Assembly: GCF_000332495.1 (NCBI RefSeq)
Contig: NZ_AOGW02000010.1
Location: 310,001 to 374,000 of the forward strand
Direction of reading: 5' to 3'
From: Leptospira terpstrae serovar Hualin str. LT 11-33 = ATCC 700639
GTDB lineage: Bacteria > Spirochaetota > Leptospiria > Leptospirales > Leptospiraceae
Length of the DNA: 64,000 nucleotides
Made by a program: the position numbers and the translations under genes. Shown piece after piece: positions 39,000-48,284 of this stretch (its first letter is position 1; each line of letters starts with the position of its first letter). Below the pieces are notes generated by a model that saw nothing but the letters and a program-made list of their open reading frames with translations, had not been told where the DNA came from and made no database searches.

Positions 39000-39971
39000 T
39001 TACCACTTAAAGTTTCCATGTTTTTCATATTGGAATGGAATGGTTTCTGCGACCGCAGGGACTTTCAGTCCAGAATCTCCCTTTAAATCAAATTGTGCCG
39101 ATTTTGATTGGATGGTTTTGTAAAGTGAGGAACTAATTGATGTGATGGGAAATTTTGTCGCCACCTTTACTGTGGAAGTTTTTCCAGAGTTCAAAATTTC
39201 TTTTGGGGTTCCATTTAAAAACTTTTCGCCCGCTAAATCTAAATCATAAGTAAGTCCGGTTAAATTTAAATTAGAAGCTGCTTGGTTAGAAAATATAAAA
39301 TCAAACTCGGTATTCAAATCCAATTTTAAACCAGCTAATCCCGCTTTGGCGGCAGATGTCGCAGGTTGTTTTGTTCCACCCAAAAGACCTTTTAAAAATC
39401 CAGTCGCTGTATCAGCCAGTGCGTCTGTATTGGATGCACTTAAGATGTCCGCTTCTGTTGGCATAAGAATTTTGAAATTTTGAATTTCTACATTGGGAAG
39501 GATAGCAGGTATTTCTCTTTTTTTTACAAAAGGGAAAGAAAGAGAATCTTTGCCGAGTAGTTGCCATTGTTTTGGAATGGGAACTTTCATATTTCCCTCT
39601 GCACTGACTTCTAACAATGGTTTGTTTGGAAATTTTTTATAAAGATTAAGTAAGTCCGTATACTTAAGTTTGACTTCCAGGGGAAGTTGTTTTGTTTTTT
39701 TCCCTTCGATGGCACCTAGATCCGTTTTAATTTGGGAAAGTTTTAATCCTTCAATTTTAATATCCATATCGAGTAAGGAACTGGGGATAGAAACTGGATA
39801 AGGATTTTCTACCGATGTCACAACATTCAAAGTGATGTCAGTAAAGGTGATACTTTTGATGGATAAAGAATCGAATTCAAAAGCGGGCAAAGGAATTTTA
39901 TCCTGAATCACACCGAGTACAGAACACTGAAGAGATAGAAGAGCTGTTAAAAAAGGAAGTGCCAATTTCAT
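39000..39971 (-). CDS. LEA type 2 / WHy-domain lipoprotein
   Basis: Protein of 323 aa with a lipoprotein-type signal (LALPFLTALLSLQC, Cys16). The N-terminal part is the late-embryogenesis type 2 (WHy) fold, with SIKSITFTDITLNVVTSVEN and PYPVSIPSSLLDMDIKIEGL, a classic N-P-Y/N-x-P motif context. A second related segment is in the C-terminal half (AASNLNLTGLTYDLDLAGEK), so two WHy-like domains are likely. Such proteins are linked to desiccation or stress tolerance in some bacteria. It converges with the upstream lipoprotein gene and is followed by xth on the same strand across a 32-base gap. Confidence 0.83.
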   Translation of the reverse strand: MKLALPFLTALLSLQCSVLGVIQDKIPLPAFEFDSLSIKSITFTDITLNVVTSVENPYPVSIPSSLLDMDIKIEGLKLSQIKTDLGAIEGKKTKQLPLEVKLKYTDLLNLYKKFPNKPLLEVSAEGNMKVPIPKQWQLLGKDSLSFPFVKKREIPAILPNVEIQNFKILMPTEADILSASNTDALADTATGFLKGLLGGTKQPATSAAKAGLAGLKLDLNTEFDFIFSNQAASNLNLTGLTYDLDLAGEKFLNGTPKEILNSGKTSTVKVATKFPITSISSSLYKTIQSKSAQFDLKGDSGLKVPAVAETIPFQYEKHGNFKW

Positions 39972-40003
39972 CTAAAAAATTCTTTCCTGAATGAAATACT
40001 TTG

Positions 40004-40774
40004 TCAAGTGAATTGGATTTTCATCACTACAGGAGCATGGTCAGAAAGAACAGGTTCTTTTGCGATATAAACCGATTCGATTTTGTATTTGGTAGATTTT
40101 GTAATAAAAAAGTAATCTATCCTCCAACCCTTGTTATTTTTCCTTGCTTGGAAGCGGTAGGTCCACCAGGAGTATTCATCTCGAATCTCCGGTTGCAAAA
40201 TCCGAAAGCAATCGACAAAACCTAAATCCAAAAACTTAGAAACCCAAGCTCTTTCTTCCGGCAGAAACCCAGAGCTTTTTTGGTTTCCTTTGGGGTTGTG
40301 GATATCCAAATCAGTATGAGCAATATTCACATCTCCACAAACAACCAGAGGTTTTTTCTTCTTAATATAGGGTTTTGCTAGTTCGAAAAAGGTATCTAAA
40401 AACTGATATTTTACTTTTTGGCGTTCCTCACCGCTTGTTCCGGAGGGAAAGTAGAGATTCCAAAGATAAAAATCATTATATTCGAGAAGAATGGATCTAC
40501 CTTCCGAGGAATAGATCCCATCTCCAAAACCGATCGCTACTGATTTTGGTTTCTGTTTGGTAAGAATGGCAGTTCCACTGTAACCAGGTTTGTCTGCCAA
40601 ACAAGTATGCACTTCGTATCCCAGATCTCGAAATTCTTTTTTGTCAATTTCTGTCACAGGGGCCTTTGTTTCTTGGAAACAAATAATGTCAGGATTTTCC
40701 TGACAGATAAAATCGAGCAAACCTTTGCTCAAACTGGAACGAATTCCGTTGCAATTTAACGTAATGATTTTCAT
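40004..40774 (-). CDS. xth: Exodeoxyribonuclease III (AP endonuclease, xth family)
   Basis: Endonuclease/exonuclease/phosphatase-fold enzyme of 256 aa acting in base-excision repair. The N-terminal metal block MKIITLNCNGIRSSLSKGLL and DIICFQETKA carry the catalytic Asn and Glu. VVCGDVNIAHTDLDIHNPKG holds the catalytic Asp-x-Asn, and the C-terminal DYFFITKS and LSDHAPVVM supply the Asp-His pair. Length and motif order fit ExoIII/ExoA. It lies after the LEA-type gene and is divergent from the cyclase gene, 50 bases away. Confidence 0.94.
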   Translation of the reverse strand: MKIITLNCNGIRSSLSKGLLDFICQENPDIICFQETKAPVTEIDKKEFRDLGYEVHTCLADKPGYSGTAILTKQKPKSVAIGFGDGIYSSEGRSILLEYNDFYLWNLYFPSGTSGEERQKVKYQFLDTFFELAKPYIKKKKPLVVCGDVNIAHTDLDIHNPKGNQKSSGFLPEERAWVSKFLDLGFVDCFRILQPEIRDEYSWWTYRFQARKNNKGWRIDYFFITKSTKYKIESVYIAKEPVLSDHAPVVMKIQFT

Positions 40775-40824
40775 CTAGAATTGAGATCGATTGTATGGCG
40801 TAATAAGTCGATATTAAAAAAGGT

Positions 40825-43575
40825 ATGATTGAAATTTCCGCAGAAATTCCGTTCCTCCGAACGTCCAAACTCTCGTTTTTACTCTGGGATGAATCTCCCG
40901 GTAGTTTAGAAACTTGGGATTGGAACGAGGGGATCACTATATTCTTCCAGACTCGGCGTGCCGGGGAATTGGAGTTCCGTTTTGGGCCTCCTCTCTGGGG
41001 AATTCCGACAGACACCAATCGAATCGAATTTCCTTTTGTTTCCATTCATAATATACCAACAAACAAGTATTTGGCTTCCGAATTATCTAAGTTAGGGGAA
41101 GGCAAAACAATATATGTTTTGCTTCCGAAAGGAATGGAGTTGGAAGCCCGTTCTGTATTCGCTCGTTTAGAATACCTATGGGATGACAAAGTTTCACCCG
41201 ATCGCATCACTCATAAATTTGGTCTAACAGGAAAAACAAGTTCTGTTGCAGACTCTACTGTTTCCAGCCTACCTATTTCGAAAAAAGCAACTTTGAGCCA
41301 TCCCCCTTTAGAATTTGTGGGAAAATCTGGTCGAAAAAAAGAAAGAGAAGCCGTGTTAGTTTCTGCTAATGATTCAGAAGTTCATTTTGAGGAAGTGAAT
41401 TCGGAATTGGTCTATGAAGAAAGAGAAGAAATTTCTCCTGAAGAAGAATCTCCGAATCATCCTTATGATTTAATTGAATCCTCTTTTTCAGAATCAGAAG
41501 ATCCGGTGACTGAGTCAGTAAAAACAGATTTGGCACCAGAATCAAAACCGGCCGATCCAAAGGATATTCCCGAAATACACTCGTTAGATAATACGGCAAA
41601 TACAAAGTTTTCCCTTCAATTAAAAATGATGGGAGTGATTAGTTTTCTTTTTGCTTTATCTGTTTCTGTAATTATTTTCTTTGCTTCTTTCTATTTCAAA
41701 AGGTCTATAGAACTTCAGTTACGCGACAATAACATAAGGATAGCCGAAATTATTGGTTCTAAGGTAAAGTCAGATATTTTAGGAGTCGTGGAAAAAGGTC
41801 GCCAAATTGCCATTACACTGACAACTCAAGGACTTCCTGAAGCAGAAAGAAGACTTCTTATCAAAACTTTTTTTCAAAACGATAAGGAGTTTATTTACTT
41901 AGGAATTTTCGAAAAAAAAGAAAATACCTTAATCATGAAGCGCGAAGTATTTAATGAGGAAGAACTGAAAAAAAGTTCGGTTACCGAAGAAGACTTTCAT
42001 GCAGTGGTAAACAGAAATCGAGATGCTCTCGCGGAAGCATTTAACGGACAAGCAGTATTATTAAATTCTAGTCCCGGATTCCAAGAACCGTCTTTTGCAA
42101 TTGCCATTCCTACTTCTGAAAATGGGGAGCTTGACAATGCCCTTGTGATGATTGTTAAGCTAAACAAAATCATAGGTGCCTTTTCCAAAAAGGGAATTGA
42201 AACAACTTTTATGGTGAATGGAAATGGAACGGCTCTTGCCCATCCTAAAGAAGATTTGGTTCTTGCTGCGACAGACCTTGCTTCCATGCCAATCGTTAAA
42301 TCTATGTTAACCAGTGCTCCGAATACAGGACAGATGAGTTATGTAGATGAGGAACTGGGCGGGTCTTATTTAGGTTCTTTTCAAAAGATTGGATTTGCCG
42401 ATGCAGGTGTAATCACCATTGTATCGGAAGAAAAAGCTTTTGCTGATGTTTATAAAAGTCAAAAAACAAACCTTTATATTGCCGGAATTGGATTGTGTTC
42501 GGCCCTTATTTTTGTATTTTTCTTTTCCAAAACAATAACAAAACCCGTTTTACAACTTCTGACTGCTACTTTAGAGATCGCAAAAGGGAATTTTAAAATT
42601 GGGATCAAACCAACTACCCAAGACGAAGTGGGACTTCTTACCAAATACTTCATTGATATGGGTGCAGGTTTGGAAGAAAGGGAAAAGGTTAAAAACATTC
42701 TTGGGAGTATGATTGATCCTGTTGTGGTACAAGAAGCCATGGTGGATCTAGCTGCCTTAAAACGAGGATCAGAAACTCTCATTACAGCATTTTTTTCCGA
42801 TGTCGCTAGTTTTTCTACTATCTCGGAACAATTAAAATCAGCAGATTTAGCAGCCCTTTTGAATGAATACTTATCTGCTATGACCCTTCTTCTTAAAAAA
42901 CACGAAGGTGTTTTGGATAAATACATTGGGGATGCTATTGTCGGAATCTTTAATGCACCAGTTCCTGTTTTAGACCATGAATTAAAAGCTGCACGTGCCA
43001 GTGTAGACATGGTCATGAAACTCGGTGAGTTACGTGAATATTGGACAAAAAATAATCTATATTCCAAAGAAGCACAAGTGATGGATGCAAGGATAGGACT
43101 CAACTCAGGACCAGCTAAGGTTGGCTTTATGGGAACAGATGCACTCGCTTCATACACCATGATGGGAGATACAGTCAACCTTGCAGCAAGGCTTGAAGCA
43201 GCAGGTAAGGACTACGGGGTAAATATCCTCATTACAGATCCCATTCGTGATCCTATCCAAGGAGAAATGGTAACTAGGTATTTGGATCTGGTAAGAGTGA
43301 AGGGAAAAACGGAACCCGTAAAAATTCACGAACTGGTTGGATACCGATCGATGGTAACTGCAAATCAAATCGAAGCTGCTGAAATTTATGAATCAGGATT
43401 TAAGGCTTATTTAGAGCAAAATTGGAGTTTGGCGATCAAACTTTTTACGGATTCAGAAAATGCCAAAGGAAGTAAAGACAAGTCTAGTCATATGTTGATT
43501 GAACGCTGCGAAGAATACAAAATAAACCCTCCTGGTAATCATTGGGATGGTGTGTTTACAAGGACACATAAGTAA
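40825..43575 (+). CDS. Membrane class III adenylate/guanylate cyclase with HAMP
   Basis: Protein of 916 aa. A long acidic cytosolic N-terminus (about 1-265), a helix (about 269-291), a periplasmic sensor region (about 292-555), a second helix (about 557-575), HAMP (from KPVLQLLTATLEIAKGNFKI) and a nucleotidyl cyclase domain at about 640-840. The cyclase shows ITAFFSDVASFSTISEQL (metal Asp), LDKYIGDAIVGIF (Lys suiting adenine), and TMMGDTVNLAARLEAAG. cAMP production is the likely activity. The N-terminal part before the first helix is unrecognised. It is 5 bases upstream of the FecR-type gene and probably in one operon. Confidence 0.9.
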   Translation: MIEISAEIPFLRTSKLSFLLWDESPGSLETWDWNEGITIFFQTRRAGELEFRFGPPLWGIPTDTNRIEFPFVSIHNIPTNKYLASELSKLGEGKTIYVLLPKGMELEARSVFARLEYLWDDKVSPDRITHKFGLTGKTSSVADSTVSSLPISKKATLSHPPLEFVGKSGRKKEREAVLVSANDSEVHFEEVNSELVYEEREEISPEEESPNHPYDLIESSFSESEDPVTESVKTDLAPESKPADPKDIPEIHSLDNTANTKFSLQLKMMGVISFLFALSVSVIIFFASFYFKRSIELQLRDNNIRIAEIIGSKVKSDILGVVEKGRQIAITLTTQGLPEAERRLLIKTFFQNDKEFIYLGIFEKKENTLIMKREVFNEEELKKSSVTEEDFHAVVNRNRDALAEAFNGQAVLLNSSPGFQEPSFAIAIPTSENGELDNALVMIVKLNKIIGAFSKKGIETTFMVNGNGTALAHPKEDLVLAATDLASMPIVKSMLTSAPNTGQMSYVDEELGGSYLGSFQKIGFADAGVITIVSEEKAFADVYKSQKTNLYIAGIGLCSALIFVFFFSKTITKPVLQLLTATLEIAKGNFKIGIKPTTQDEVGLLTKYFIDMGAGLEEREKVKNILGSMIDPVVVQEAMVDLAALKRGSETLITAFFSDVASFSTISEQLKSADLAALLNEYLSAMTLLLKKHEGVLDKYIGDAIVGIFNAPVPVLDHELKAARASVDMVMKLGELREYWTKNNLYSKEAQVMDARIGLNSGPAKVGFMGTDALASYTMMGDTVNLAARLEAAGKDYGVNILITDPIRDPIQGEMVTRYLDLVRVKGKTEPVKIHELVGYRSMVTANQIEAAEIYESGFKAYLEQNWSLAIKLFTDSENAKGSKDKSSHMLIERCEEYKINPPGNHWDGVFTRTHK

Positions 43576-43580
43576 AGTTT

Positions 43581-43752
43581 ATGAGATGGTTAAACGATAC
43601 AAGATTTGTAGTTTCAGCACTGTTGTTGCTCATTCTTGTATTCTCATTTCTTCTTCATAGAAATTTAAACTATCGTTTTAATGATGCTGCCGGTCCTACG
43701 ATCGGAGTCATTACTTTCAAAAATAAAACTGTTCTTCGGAAATACAACGACG
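43581..43752 (+). pseudogene. FecR-domain protein, 5' fragment (interrupted by IS481 element)
   Basis: The first 57 codons of a gene that continues after the insertion at 45113-47070. It encodes one membrane helix (FVVSALLLLILVFSFLLHR, about 9-27) and the beginning of the FecR-like domain, ending KTVLRKYND. Beyond 43752 the frame enters the insertion sequence and stops at TAG 43761-43763. Joining the two parts minus one target copy gives a continuous 707-aa frame reading KYNDAVVWDLIES. It starts 5 bases after the cyclase. Confidence 0.85.
43747..43752. repeat. Target-site duplication, left copy (ACGACG)
   Basis: ACGACG immediately precedes the left end of the insertion sequence and recurs at 45113-45118 directly after its right end. 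A six-base duplication is compatible with IS481-family elements. Confidence 0.8.
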
Positions 43753-45112
43753 GTCTGTACTAGTTTCATCCCTTACAAATTGATCTCACAACATCCTTTA
43801 CAAACAAGAATTTAATTCTTCGATTCAGAACACGATGTACACACCAGGAGTGTGTCATGGCTTGGAAGGAGACAAACGTGTTTGAAGAAAGAATGAAATT
43901 TGTTGTCGCTTGGAAACGTGGTGGGTGGTCTCTCACTGACCTTTGTCATGAATTCAATATCAGTCGAGTGACAGGGTATAAATACTTAGAACAATATGAG
44001 CTTTATGGGATCGATGGGTTAAAAGACAAAAGCCGAAGACCGAAACACCATCCACACCAAACTCGAAAGAAAATCATTGAACTGATCTTACAAGAGAGAA
44101 AAGACCATCCCAGGTGGGGAGCAAGAAAACTCCTAGCATCACTTTCGGCTCGGTTTCATATGATTCAAAAATGGCCACATCCAAGTACAGTAGGTCGTAT
44201 TCTCAAACAAAATAACCTCATTAATCCACCAAAAAGAAGGATCCGTAAGCAATGCAGCGAACAACCATTCTCCAATGCACTCGGCCCCAATGATATTTGG
44301 TGCGCTGATTTTAAAGGTCATTTCACCGTTGGGGATGGAAAAAGATGCACTCCTTTTACTGTCACAGATGCCTATAGCCGGTTTTTACTCTGTTGTGAGA
44401 TTGTTCCTAAGGCAGATACAACCAATGTAATCAATGAATTTATGAAGTTATTTAAACTCTATGGGATGCCACTTGCCATCCGCACTGATAATGGAACACC
44501 ATTTGCTTCGAATGCACTTGCAGGACTTAGTAAACTTTCTGTTTGGTGGATCAAACTGGGAATCAAGTTGGAGAGGATTGAACCAGGCAAACCACAACAA
44601 AATGGTAGGCATGAAAGAATGCATAAAACCTTAAAGGAAGAAACGGCTTTGCCTCCAAGGTCTAGCTTAGAGACACAACAAAAAGCATTTCGAGATTTTC
44701 AGAAAGAATTCAATTACCTAAGACCACATGAAGGAATTCAAAATTCTTTTCCTGCTAACCATTACCAAAAGTCGAAAAGGAAATTCCCAAAACGGATTGT
44801 AAAAGCTTCTTATCCAACAAACATCATGATTGGAGAAATCAATGACATAGGGAATCTTCATATTGAAGGCCATCGGATCTTTCTATCTTCCGCGTTAGCA
44901 GATGAAGAAGTTGGTTTAGAGGAAATCTCGGACAGGCATGTAAAGATTCATTTTTATGGAGTTAGCCTTGGTGTGATCGATTTGTATACGGGAAAGTTGT
45001 TGCATTTTAAAAATCCAATGCAATCCTCATTACCGTCTGAATCAGGATTTTAATGCATCTTTATGTAAAGTATGTATTGAGACAAAACTGTAAAGGATGT
45101 ACGAGTACACTC
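43753..45112 (+). mobile_element. Complete IS481-type insertion sequence (about 1360 bp)
   Basis: The element begins GTCTGTACTAGTTTCATCCC and ends in a sequence whose complement begins GAGTGTACTCGTACATCC. The ends form imperfect terminal inverted repeats that share TGTACT, then CATCC and TTACA. It carries one intact transposase gene and is flanked by ACGACG direct repeats. It splits the FecR-type gene; precise removal of the element and one target copy restores the reading frame. Intact ends, transposase and perfect duplication suggest a recent insertion. The right end also holds AAAGG followed by ATG (45097) in frame with the FecR remnant. Confidence 0.88.
43857..45053 (+). CDS. IS481 family transposase
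   Basis: Transposase of 398 aa. The N-terminus has the IS481 helix-turn-helix pair (WSLTDLCHEFNISRVTGYKY near 24-43, then GIDGLKDKSRRP). The RNase-H-like DDE domain shows Asp151 in WCADFKGHF, Asp211 in RTDNGTPFAS and Glu253 in NGRHERMHKTLKEE. All catalytic positions and the conserved context are kept. AGGAG lies 6 bases before the ATG at 43857. No frameshift is needed, unlike IS3 elements. The C-terminal 90 residues are a normal extension. Confidence 0.93.
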   Translation: MAWKETNVFEERMKFVVAWKRGGWSLTDLCHEFNISRVTGYKYLEQYELYGIDGLKDKSRRPKHHPHQTRKKIIELILQERKDHPRWGARKLLASLSARFHMIQKWPHPSTVGRILKQNNLINPPKRRIRKQCSEQPFSNALGPNDIWCADFKGHFTVGDGKRCTPFTVTDAYSRFLLCCEIVPKADTTNVINEFMKLFKLYGMPLAIRTDNGTPFASNALAGLSKLSVWWIKLGIKLERIEPGKPQQNGRHERMHKTLKEETALPPRSSLETQQKAFRDFQKEFNYLRPHEGIQNSFPANHYQKSKRKFPKRIVKASYPTNIMIGEINDIGNLHIEGHRIFLSSALADEEVGLEEISDRHVKIHFYGVSLGVIDLYTGKLLHFKNPMQSSLPSESGF

Positions 45113-45118
45113 ACGACG
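45113..45118. repeat. Target-site duplication, right copy (ACGACG)
   Basis: The second copy of ACGACG, directly after the right inverted repeat. With the left copy it defines the insertion boundaries. Confidence 0.8.
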
Positions 45119-47070
45119 CCGTTGTTTGGGATTTAATTGAATCCAAAACAGAAGTGAAAAATAGAGACACCATCCGTACAGAAGGTTTATCCGACGCAAT
45201 CCTTACGTTAAATGATGGAACAAAGATTAATATTTCCGAAAATTCCATGATCCTTTTGGATATATCTGATAAAAACATCAATATCAACTTTGCTTACGGA
45301 TCTTTTGAGGCCGCTAGGGAAGGAACGGTTTCTGGGGATATAAAAATGAATATCACCGCCGGTGATAAAACAGTTCAGGTGGCTAACGGTGATGTTAAAT
45401 TGGATAAAACCAAATCTGAATTAAATATCAAAGTTGACCAAGGGGAAGCAAAACTCACATCCAATGGCAAAGAAGAGACCATTGCCAAAGACCAAATTGC
45501 AAATGTAACCGAATCAGGGGTAAAAGTAGGAAAACCTGTTTACCGTTTGGCGACGCCAGATGATAGGAAAAATATACTCTCTGAATCGGGACAAGAACGT
45601 ATTTCTTTTTCCATTGCTGGATGGAAACCTGATTCTGCAAAACAAACGAACCCTCTAATAGAGATTTCTTTATTTCCTGATTTTTCCAAATCTCTGATCA
45701 AAGAAAAATTAACATCACCTAACCTGACTAAGAAGCTAGACCCTGGTTCCTATTATTGGCGAGTGTCTTATGAAAATCCGAGTACTAAGTCAAAACAAAC
45801 AACTGAAGTTTATCAATTTCGAATTCTGAGTGATCCTGGCCTTCGTATTTTGAGTCCAAAATCAGGCGAAGTGTTTGCTTTTTCACAAGAAACACCTGTT
45901 GTTCGGTTTGTCTGGAATCCTTTAGATCTATACTCCTCTTATACTGTTCAAATAGCAAAGGATGCCAATTTCACTGAGGGTTTGATTTCAAAACAAACCC
46001 AAAGCCAATCCTTAGCCTTTGATTCCTTAAAAGAAGGAAATTACTTTGCCAAGATCCAAGCAAGGTCAAATCTCCCAGGGATTTCTGAAAAGTCGTCGAC
46101 AGTGATTAATTTTCAAGTATCCAAAAAGACAAACACTTCCCCTCCAGAATTATTAGAGCCGGCAAAGGGAAAAACTTTTGCGGAAGAACAGACAAAATCC
46201 CAACTTTTCTTTTCTTGGAAGGATGATAAGGATTTTAACCAATACGAATGGGAACTCAGTTCTGATTCTAACTTCCAATCCAAATTAAGATCGGAATCCA
46301 CTAAAAACAATTTTTTGAAACTTAGTAATGGACTCGGAGTTGGGACTTACTTTTGGAGAGTCAAAGGGATTGGTTCCAATGGAGTTTCTTTAGATTCTAA
46401 ATCAAACACATTTAACGTGATTGCCAAAGAGGAAATGGAATTAATTGCACCAGCAAACGGAGCTGAGGTGGAAGTGGATGAACGTTCTCTTGTTGTTTTG
46501 AAATGGAAAAAATTAACCGGTAAGTCAAACTACGAAGTAGAAATTGCAAAACAATCTGACTTTCAGCCCCTGGTTTTGAAAGAGACGGTATCTGGAAATT
46601 ATTTTGAATTTAAATCAAAAGATCTAGGAAGATTTTATTGGCGAGTTCGTCCAGTTGAGGGTGACCAGGAAGCAAGTGGGATACGTAGTTTCCAGATGGT
46701 TTCTGGTATGGATCCACCTAGTCTGGTGACACCGGTGCGAAATGAAACAATTGATTTATTTTCTAAAAATTCAATCCTTTTCACTTGGAAACCAGTGGAT
46801 AAAGCTTCGGGATACCGAATTCATTTAATTGATATTTCTGGAATTAGGGAAAAACAAATTATTAATGAAAGAGTTGGATCCACCAAACTTCAGTTTACTG
46901 ATATTCAAAAATTCAATGTCGGTAGGTTTCGATGGGAAGTTGCTGCATTATACAAACAATCGGATGGATCCGAAAAAGAATCTGCTTACAATAAACAGGA
47001 CTTTTTTGTTTCAGTTCCCGAACTGAAGGTTCCTAAAATCCTTAGCCCAGGAAAAATCTATGTGGAATAA
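45113..47070 (+). pseudogene. FecR-domain protein with Fn3-like repeats, 3' fragment
   Basis: The remainder of the interrupted gene, about 650 codons. It starts with the rest of the FecR domain (DTIRTEGLSDAILTLNDGTK, then ISENSMILLDIS), then at least four repeat units of about 95 residues beginning with lines such as LRILSPKSGEVFAF, LLEPAKGKTFAEE, LIAPANGAEVEVD and LVTPVRNETIDLF. Each contains W-x-x/K-x-Y strand patterns like fibronectin type III domains. An ATG at 45097 in the insertion end is in frame, so a fragment lacking the membrane anchor could be made. The stop overlaps the next gene by 11 bases. Confidence 0.85.
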
Positions 47071-48241
47071 GTTTCGGCCTTATCTATTTTTGTTTTTCAT
47101 TTTTATTTCTTCACTTTCTGCGCAAACAAGTGGAGAGGAACCAACCCAATACCAATTGCGTTGGATGGAAGTGGATGGAGCTACGGGTTATGTCTTAGAA
47201 ATTAAGAACTCTAGTGGTTACCTTGTACTTTCCGAAAGAGTGAATGGGACCAGTTACGATTTAGTAAATTATACTTCTGGAATTTATGAACATAGAGTGG
47301 CAGTCATCAATAAATTAGGAAAGGTTGGCAGTTATTCGGAATGGGTTAAATTTGAGGTGGTTGTTTCAAAAGTTCCCACACTCACGAAAGATTCTGTTTT
47401 CTCTGTATCCAAAGAAGAAAAGGAAAAAGTTTTTCTACTCGAAGGTAAGGATTTTATTTATCCTATGAAGGTTTATATGGTGACTGGTGGGAAAAGAATC
47501 CTAGCAAAAAAAGTTACCATCGAATCTGATTCTGTAGCCAAGGCTACTTTCGCTGTAGATGCAGATTCGGATACAGGGATCTATGATTTAGTTTTAGAAA
47601 ATCCTAGGAATAAAGTTCTTACCGCCAAACAAAGAGTTGTTTTATCAGATTCAAAAGAAAAAGCATCGCAGTTTGCTGCAAGGCAAGAAAGGATCATTCG
47701 AAAAGAAATTCCAGAAGATTATTATGAAACTCCTTATTGGTCAACACTTTGGCGTTCGACTTTAATGCCTGGTTGGGGACAAAAATATATCGATGGAAAA
47801 AATTGGAAACTTTTCGTTTTCCCAGTCGTTGCTGTTTCTGCTGCCGCAGTATATGCCAATTCTTATAATAAATTCTTAAATGCAAGATCAGACTACCAAT
47901 CAGCAGTTCTTCTGGGGGTAGTTCTCGTGGAACGTCAGGACACGCAACTTCTATGGTTAGTGAATAGAACCAATGCAGAAGCTAAATTTAATTCCGCTAA
48001 AACTGAGTTAGGTGTGATCCAAGCAGGTGCTGGGATTTTGGGAGTGTTTTTACTCTATAATATTGTTGATTCTTATTTTTCAGCAAAAAGGAATGTGGCA
48101 AACGTAGAGCCTGGATTTCCTTTAGGTGAAACAACCAAACGCGTTCATGCAACGGTTACTACAGATGTTGGTTGGAACCAATCGAGATTTACGTATGAAT
48201 ACGGGTCGCGGTACCAAATCGAATTCTCTTCTCGTTTCTGA
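47060..48241 (+). CDS. Secreted Fn3-like/DUF5683-like membrane protein
   Basis: Protein of 393 aa with a signal peptide (FRPYLFLFFIFISSLSAQ). An Fn3-like strand region (about 30-100, with WMEVDGATGYVLEIKN) resembles the repeats of the gene before it. A middle beta domain (about 110-195) has an IPT/TIG-like look. The WRSTLMPGWGQKYIDGKNWK segment (about 229-248), followed by two hydrophobic helices, matches the DUF5683 pattern of an R-S-x-x-P-G-x-G-Q motif. Function is unknown. It overlaps the FecR-type gene by 11 bases, so the IS upstream may be polar on it. Similar domains suggest the two proteins interact. Confidence 0.8.
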   Translation: MWNKFRPYLFLFFIFISSLSAQTSGEEPTQYQLRWMEVDGATGYVLEIKNSSGYLVLSERVNGTSYDLVNYTSGIYEHRVAVINKLGKVGSYSEWVKFEVVVSKVPTLTKDSVFSVSKEEKEKVFLLEGKDFIYPMKVYMVTGGKRILAKKVTIESDSVAKATFAVDADSDTGIYDLVLENPRNKVLTAKQRVVLSDSKEKASQFAARQERIIRKEIPEDYYETPYWSTLWRSTLMPGWGQKYIDGKNWKLFVFPVVAVSAAAVYANSYNKFLNARSDYQSAVLLGVVLVERQDTQLLWLVNRTNAEAKFNSAKTELGVIQAGAGILGVFLLYNIVDSYFSAKRNVANVEPGFPLGETTKRVHATVTTDVGWNQSRFTYEYGSRYQIEFSSRF

Positions 48242-48284
48242 CAAAAAGCTTGTTTAGGGAAGGACTTCCCCTCATGCTGATTTT

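Noticed and set aside
48257..48270. GGGAA-GGAC-TTCCC hairpin before hisD as a terminator
   Set aside because: No T run follows and the stem is only five pairs with a four-base loop.
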